Assembly (NCBI GenBank): GCA_002409145.1
Contig: DHUL01000047.1
Coordinates: forward strand, 4,215-13,866
Origin: Bacteroidales bacterium UBA5235
GTDB lineage: Bacteria; Bacteroidota; Bacteroidia; Bacteroidales; VadinHA17
Direction: 5' to 3'
Length of the DNA: 9,652 nt
The translations under genes were made by a program, and so were the position numbers. The notes beneath the pieces were generated by a model, which worked only from the letters and a program-made list of their open reading frames with translations, was not told the DNA's origin and searched no databases. Of this stretch, positions 6,198 through 9,652 are shown piece by piece; the first letter of the stretch is position 1; the number at the start of each line of letters is the position of its first letter.

Positions 6198-6968
6198 ATG
6201 AAATCGGCAATTCTCTTTTCACTTCTCACAGTAACGTGCTTTTTATACTCTAATGCACAGAGTGTTTCACCGGCAACGGACGGACTGTTCAGGCTGTACA
6301 GCGATTCCGCATCCCTAACCCGGGACGCAGCCCCCATGGTGGCTGATTTTAATAACCGGGTTAACCGGATACGGCCTGAGCCGGACTTTAATGTCGGATT
6401 TATTGTGTATACCACTCCCGCTATGGTTTATTATGCCCCAAAGAGTAAGAATGTGGTTACATCACTTTACCATGAACTGACGGATGATCACAAGGCTTTT
6501 TTTAATACATACTCGGACAATGAAGAAGATGCCAGACTGTTCTTTGCCGTTTTTTTTAACGGATTCTACATCGCTCATGAGTTGGGGCACGGGCTGGTGG
6601 CTGCCTATTCGTTATCAGACCCTGAAGCCATGTACCGCGAAGAATACGATGTCAACATGATTGCCATGAATTATTGGAACAGTGTGGGGAAAGCGGACGA
6701 GCTTGAAAAGTGCTACAAATTTGCCAAAGCATTTCTGGCCAAAGTGCCCGACCCTGTCCCTCAGTGAACTGAGGACTGTATTGCATGGTTTAACGAGCAC
6801 TACTGGGAGTTAGGACCCCAACCCGAAAAATATGGCTACTTCCAGTTCAGCCAGTTCGTCGACATTTACGAAAACCAAAAAAGGGTTCATATTGACGAAT
6901 ACCTGGAAACTTACATAAGCCAATTGGAAGAACGTGCGAAACAAAAAATAAATACAAACGAGGAATAA
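6198..6968 (+). pseudogene. Secreted zincin-like (HELGHG) protein gene interrupted by an in-frame TGA
   Basis: The first 189 codons encode a signal peptide (MKSAILFSLL..., predicted cleavage after SNA at residue 20) and a mature part with HELGHG (H127, E128, H131), the HExxH zinc-binding signature. About 17 residues later EEYDVNMIAMNYW places an acidic candidate third ligand (E149), much as in gluzincin-like families. TGA at 6765-6767 then stops translation, but the same frame continues for 66 sense codons to TAA at 6966-6968. That continuation looks like real protein (CIAWFNEHYWELG, YGYFQFSQFVDIYE, then a charged helix). The intact protein would have 256 residues. Readings are a recent nonsense mutation, a sequencing error, or recoding. 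Neighbouring genes end in TGA, so a changed genetic code is excluded. Because the zinc motif lies before the stop, a shortened product could still fold. No specific family is recognised, and the substrate is unknown. Confidence 0.7.
6759..6774 (+). other. Perfect hairpin with the in-frame TGA in its loop
   Basis: CCTCAG (6759-6764) and CTGAGG (6769-6774) pair perfectly around the tetraloop TGAA, which holds the premature TGA (6765-6767). After a one-base bulge (C6758), GT (6756-6757) and AC (6775-6776) could extend the stem by two pairs. No T-run follows, so it is not a terminator. It may be chance or may be linked to the nonsense change. Confidence 0.5.
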
Positions 6969-7086
6969 TCAACTAACCTGACCGATATTAAACTGACTGG
7001 TTTCTTTCAAAGACCCGGATGAATTATTCTTTCTGACAACCTGGTAAAATTTTCTCTGAGTTAGTTTCCTTCTGTGCGACAATCAT

Positions 7087-7118
7087 ATTGGTGCTCAAGG
7101 ATGATTTTGATATATTTG
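7087..7118 (+). promoter_or_regulatory. Bacteroidota-type promoter before the DUF2268-like gene
   Basis: TATATTTG (7111-7118) matches TAnnTTTG, and TTG (7088-7090, in ATTG) lies exactly 20 nt upstream, inside the usual 19-21 spacing. This is the best two-part promoter in the window. Transcription would start near 7125, leaving about 50 nt of leader before the ATG at 7178. Confidence 0.5.
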
Positions 7119-7177
7119 ATTTCGACTTTTCGCTTATGTAACTTGAATTAAGATAATTGGCTTTCTGAATTGACAAA

Positions 7178-8131
7178 ATGAAAATTTATCGTCCTTTTCT
7201 CAGCCTCACCCTGGTTGGCCTTGCGGTAATTGGTTGCACGAACAAAGTTCCTGATTTTGAAAGGGCTGCATTCACCATAAATAACCAAAGGATAGAAGTC
7301 CTGACAACATTTGATCTGATTGACAACTACTTGTCACACTCCGGTAAGTTTAACGGGAATATTGTCAAATCTTCAGATAAATACATTTATAAACCAATCC
7401 GGGATGAAATTCTTGATGATGCCGAAGCAGCCTTCCTCTTCAATACCATTAAAGTACCTTATGAAACAAATGATTATTTAAGAAACGAAATACAATTACT
7501 TAAATCGTCTGATTTATTAACGATAATACAGGAATCCTTCACCAAAATTACAAAAGAACTTCCCGGACCAGACACTAAAATTATTATCCTGCCTGCAAGC
7601 TCACTGAACCGGCCAGCGCTTGAAAAGATTAAGCTGCCAATAAGCGGAATCACTCTTGGAAGTGGCAAAATCATTCTTTCAATTGATCCCACCTATCAAA
7701 ACTGGACAGATTTCTTACCCTATTGTATAGCACATGAGTATCATCATAGCACCTGGTGTTCAAGAAATTGGATATCAGCAGACTTCAGCCTTATCGAGTA
7801 CCTCGTATTTGAAGGTCGGGCAGATCTGTTTGCATCAGAACAATATAAAACTGTTTCAAATCCCCTCACAAATTTTTTAACCAGAGAGCAGGAAACCGAA
7901 GTCTGGGAACTTATTAAAAATGAAATCTTCGGGAAGGGACATGACAGAATTAACGGAGTAATGTTTGGAACGGATAAAATACCATTTGGGAGCGGTTATA
8001 ATATCGGATTTAATATTGTCAGGCTTTTTAAGGAAAGAAATCCTGCCACAAATACCCTGGATCTCATGGATATGAATCCAAATGAGATTTTTGAACGCAG
8101 TGGATATGAAGACTATAAGGCACAAAAATAA
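7178..8131 (+). CDS. DUF2268-like zincin lipoprotein (putative Zn-dependent peptidase)
   Basis: A 317-residue lipoprotein. MKIYRPFLSLTL... leads to the lipobox VIGC with Cys20. The C-terminal half carries the pattern of DUF2268, a family of predicted Zn-dependent proteases: AHEYHH (HExxH, H186, E187, H190), then EYLVFEGRADLFA, where E212 is the likely third zinc ligand. Next comes GSGYNIGFNIVRLF (about 271-284) and a final MNPNEIFERSGY, as in that family's tail. A hydrophobic strand (TKIIILPAS, about 133-141) precedes the metal site. It should act on the periplasmic or outer-membrane side; the substrate is unknown. It lies 209 nt after the interrupted HELGHG gene and has its own promoter. The coding sequence is A+T-rich compared with the left half of the window (14 G/C of 60 bases at 7441-7500, against 29 of 60 at 1921-1980), hinting at a different origin. 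Confidence 0.8.
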   Translation: MKIYRPFLSLTLVGLAVIGCTNKVPDFERAAFTINNQRIEVLTTFDLIDNYLSHSGKFNGNIVKSSDKYIYKPIRDEILDDAEAAFLFNTIKVPYETNDYLRNEIQLLKSSDLLTIIQESFTKITKELPGPDTKIIILPASSLNRPALEKIKLPISGITLGSGKIILSIDPTYQNWTDFLPYCIAHEYHHSTWCSRNWISADFSLIEYLVFEGRADLFASEQYKTVSNPLTNFLTREQETEVWELIKNEIFGKGHDRINGVMFGTDKIPFGSGYNIGFNIVRLFKERNPATNTLDLMDMNPNEIFERSGYEDYKAQK

Positions 8132-8244
8132 CCGGCAGCCATTCAGAGCAATGTCTTAATCCAGGCTAATATCCGGACCTGGCTTCAAACCATCGCCAAC
8201 CTCCCCCTCTCAGGTCAGGGGAAAGTATAAAAACTGATCCCGGA

Positions 8245-8300
8245 GACCAGATCTTCAGGTTGGATGGAGTCTGGTGAGGGTCGTACGAAGATCGAAGGTC
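8245..8300. repeat. Imperfect inverted repeat
   Basis: GATCTTC (8250-8256) pairs with GAAGATC (8287-8293). Beyond a small asymmetric bulge, GACC (8245-8248) pairs with GGTC (8297-8300), giving 11 pairs around a 30-nt G-rich loop. No T-run follows. It could be a structured RNA leader element, the remnant of a dispersed intergenic repeat, or chance. Confidence 0.3.
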
Positions 8301-8424
8301 TGAGCTAACCAGAATAGGAAAACTTACATTTCGGTTTAAAAAATGGATACTGTCTGCAGCGATTTGGCGTCCATTCTCGTATTAATGATATATCTCATCA
8401 AGGACAATTGGGATAAAATTGACA

Positions 8425-8434
8425 CTTGATCAAG
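8425..8434. promoter_or_regulatory. Perfect palindrome CTTGATCAAG before the lipoprotein ORFs
   Basis: A 10-bp perfect palindrome ends 13 nt before the ATG at 8448. Its position would suit a regulator-binding site, but a single 10-bp palindrome is weak evidence and no second copy is present in the window. Confidence 0.2.
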
Positions 8435-8447
8435 AGACCGACCAACA

Positions 8448-8585
8448 ATGAAACCCATAAAGTATCTACTCGCTACCATAATTCTTTTTCTAATTGCATG
8501 TGAAAAAATTGACTATGAACAAATTAGCCCTGATAGCTTCAATGACAGCATTTCTGCTGTGTGGCTGCAAAGAAGTGCCAGATAA
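8448..8585 (+). pseudogene. Orphan lipoprotein signal-peptide ORF (45 residues), probable gene remnant or leader ORF
   Basis: ATG at 8448 opens a frame whose first 18 residues (MKPIKYLLATIILFLIAC) form a textbook lipoprotein signal: two lysines, a hydrophobic core and lipobox LIAC with Cys18. After EKIDYEQ the frame enters the start of the next lipoprotein gene in another register and ends at TAA 8583-8585. The following gene (ATG 8515) has its own complete signal, so this one has lost its mature part. It could be the 5' scar of a deleted or recombined lipoprotein gene, a translated leader coupled to the next gene, or a genuine tiny lipoprotein. Confidence 0.4.
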
Positions 8586-9576
8586 TTCTGAAGATGATCT
8601 GACAATTGAACTGGAGGGATGGGAGATTTTAAAATCAACTTATGATTTTGACATCAATCCCAGGGATATGTATTTCGTTGACGAGAGCATTGGCTTCGTT
8701 GTCGGATACAACGGCGATATTTATAAAACAACCGATTCGGGCACTACATGGCGAAAACTGAATTCGGGCACTACATTACGTCTGCATTCGGTCTACTTTA
8801 TTGATGAAAATGTGGGCTTTGTGTCAAGTCATGCAATGAGTGATTGCCTGGATGCAGATTGCGACCAAGGAAGTGTTCTGCTAAAAACGATAAATGGCGG
8901 AGACACCTGGACGAAGACATACTTTCCTGATTACATCCGAATATTGTCATTGAAGTTTTTCGATCCCCTGAATGGAATTGCAATCATTCATAAGACAGAC
9001 ATTCCTAACTCAAGGGATGAATATGTGGCCATAACTACTGACGGAGGCTCTAATTGGAATCTCCTTGACCTGGACATAAAGCGTTACAGTAGTAGCCTTT
9101 ATTTTGTTGATAATATTGCTTTTGTGGCAAGTGAAAATAATCAGATTTTTAAAAGTTCTGATCATGGTCAGACCTGGCAAACTATCTCAACACCAATTGA
9201 ATCAAATTATGATATCAGAAACATCTATTTCTACAACGAGAATATCGGTTATATTGATGGCGTATCACATATTTATAAAACAATTGATAGCGGAGTAAAT
9301 TGGGAGGAAACCGATTTCCCGTTCAATTACTTTGGTACATTCCATTTTTCATCTGAAAATGAGGGTTTTAATATTCAACCCATTGCGGAATATGAGGATC
9401 TCGATTTCCCTACCTATAGAGGGAGCATATCATATGAAACCTTGGATGGTGGCACTACCTGGACTAAATCTGAAATAATAAAAACATTGTACCTCAGGAT
9501 GACATTCTTCCCACAAAAAGACTTGGGATATGGGTTCAATTTTTCAGAGTTCAGTATTATTAAGAAGAAAGAATAA
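8515..9576 (+). CDS. YCF48/Asp-box beta-propeller lipoprotein
   Basis: A 353-residue lipoprotein. MNKLALIAS... leads to lipobox LCGC with Cys18, followed by an acidic linker (SEDD). Six Asp-box type motifs (S/T-x-D-x-G-x-x-W) recur at about residues 72-79, 125-132, 174-181, 214-221, 256-263 and 309-316, for example TTDSGTTW, TINGGDTW and TLDGGTTW. Each is preceded by a strand of the form YF-x-D/N-x-x-x-G-F/Y. This is the repeat of YCF48/HCF136-like and BNR/sialidase-type propellers, which in Bacteroidota mostly serve as extracellular binding or scaffold proteins; no sialidase catalytic residues are recognisable. A TTG at 8494 would extend the frame by seven residues (MHVKKLT), but the ATG at 8515 gives a standard signal peptide. 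The preceding ORF at 8448 overlaps its start. No type IX secretion C-terminal domain is visible. The coding sequence is A+T-rich, like the DUF2268-like gene. Confidence 0.82.
   Translation: MNKLALIASMTAFLLCGCKEVPDNSEDDLTIELEGWEILKSTYDFDINPRDMYFVDESIGFVVGYNGDIYKTTDSGTTWRKLNSGTTLRLHSVYFIDENVGFVSSHAMSDCLDADCDQGSVLLKTINGGDTWTKTYFPDYIRILSLKFFDPLNGIAIIHKTDIPNSRDEYVAITTDGGSNWNLLDLDIKRYSSSLYFVDNIAFVASENNQIFKSSDHGQTWQTISTPIESNYDIRNIYFYNENIGYIDGVSHIYKTIDSGVNWEETDFPFNYFGTFHFSSENEGFNIQPIAEYEDLDFPTYRGSISYETLDGGTTWTKSEIIKTLYLRMTFFPQKDLGYGFNFSEFSIIKKKE
8735..8776 (+). repeat. 15-nt direct repeat inside the Asp-box propeller gene
   Basis: ATTCGGGCACTACAT occurs at 8735-8749 and again at 8762-8776, a period of 27 nt (nine codons). 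Both copies encode the SGTT core of the protein (DSGTTW and NSGTTL). It looks like a small in-frame duplication, or a constraint of repeated SGTT motifs. Confidence 0.6.
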
Positions 9577-9652
9577 CCACATTACTGGAACAACTACAGC
9601 CATTTTATTTTAAGACCGTCATTAACTTATGACCCGAAAACGGTGAATTTCC

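Larger units (their letters stand above)
8132..8447. other. Non-coding stretch with several inverted repeats
   Basis: About 316 nt without a supportable gene. It contains a small G+C hairpin, CCCCT (8204-8208) with AGGGG (8217-8221), not followed by T residues; a longer imperfect inverted repeat at 8245-8300; and the perfect 10-bp palindrome CTTGATCAAG at 8425-8434. I find no convincing TTG/TAnnTTTG promoter; TAAAATTG (8414-8421) is one base off the -7 box but lacks a spaced TTG. Confidence 0.55.

Noticed and set aside
6765..6767. TGA as a selenocysteine codon
   Set aside because: The hairpin places TGA in the apical loop, whereas a bacterial SECIS lies just downstream of the codon with a GU-type loop. 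No such downstream hairpin is evident, and nothing in the protein marks a redox selenoprotein family.
6765..6767. TGA read as Trp or Gly through an alternative genetic code
   Set aside because: Several intact genes here (ending at 890, 2674 and 4441, and the minus-strand YjbR-like gene) use TGA as their normal stop.
8204..8221. CCCCT/AGGGG hairpin as a rho-independent terminator for the DUF2268-like gene
   Set aside because: The stem is only five pairs, it lies about 70 nt past the stop codon, and AAAGTATAAAAAC rather than a T-run follows.
1..9652. CRISPR array, insertion sequence, phage, toxin-antitoxin or defence system
   Set aside because: There are no regularly spaced repeats, transposase or integrase motifs, terminal inverted repeats, or recognisable defence domains anywhere in the window.

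Overview
The window reads as a chromosomal segment from a member of the Bacteroidota, probably an uncultured or environmental Bacteroidales-like lineage. The signs are start codons without Shine-Dalgarno sequences, matches to the Bacteroidota -7 promoter box TAnnTTTG (best at 3762-3769 and 7111-7118), many lipoproteins with short Cys-led signal peptides, and beta-propeller families (Reg_prop-type and YCF48-type) common in that phylum. The assignment rests on these features only; there is no rRNA or other marker gene in the window.

Layout. 1-890 (+) is the 3' part of a TrkH/KtrB-type potassium transporter. 953-2674 (+) is a lipoprotein 5'-nucleotidase/UshA-type metallophosphatase with an unusual ubiquitin-like (beta-grasp) segment in front of its lipobox. 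2771-3757 (+) is a lipoprotein made of exactly seven Reg_prop-like repeats. 3776-4441 (+) is a HAD hydrolase of the phosphoglycolate-phosphatase type, apparently driven by a promoter so close to the ATG that the mRNA may be leaderless. Converging on it from the minus strand is a probable operon: a six-TM DUF4386-like membrane protein (5776-5045), a MmcQ/YjbR-family protein (4998-4678) and perhaps a 64-residue ORF (4666-4472). A largely non-coding stretch lies at 5777-6197.

The right third (about 6.2 kb to the end) carries secreted proteins and becomes clearly more A+T-rich from about 7.2 kb. It holds a secreted HELGHG zincin-like gene interrupted by an in-frame TGA (6198-6968), a DUF2268-like lipoprotein zincin with HEYHH (7178-8131), a non-coding stretch with inverted repeats, an orphan lipoprotein signal-peptide ORF (8448-8585), and a YCF48/Asp-box propeller lipoprotein (8515-9576).

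How the genes fit together. The left half is housekeeping-like: ion transport, periplasmic nucleotide or phosphoester scavenging, and phosphatase. The right part looks like accessory envelope and secreted functions. I see no phage, transposon, CRISPR, toxin-antitoxin or defence locus. The most distinctive points are the interrupted zincin with its stop codon in the loop of a perfect hairpin, the beta-grasp extension on the nucleotidase, and the two successive lipoprotein signal peptides in different frames at 8448-8568.
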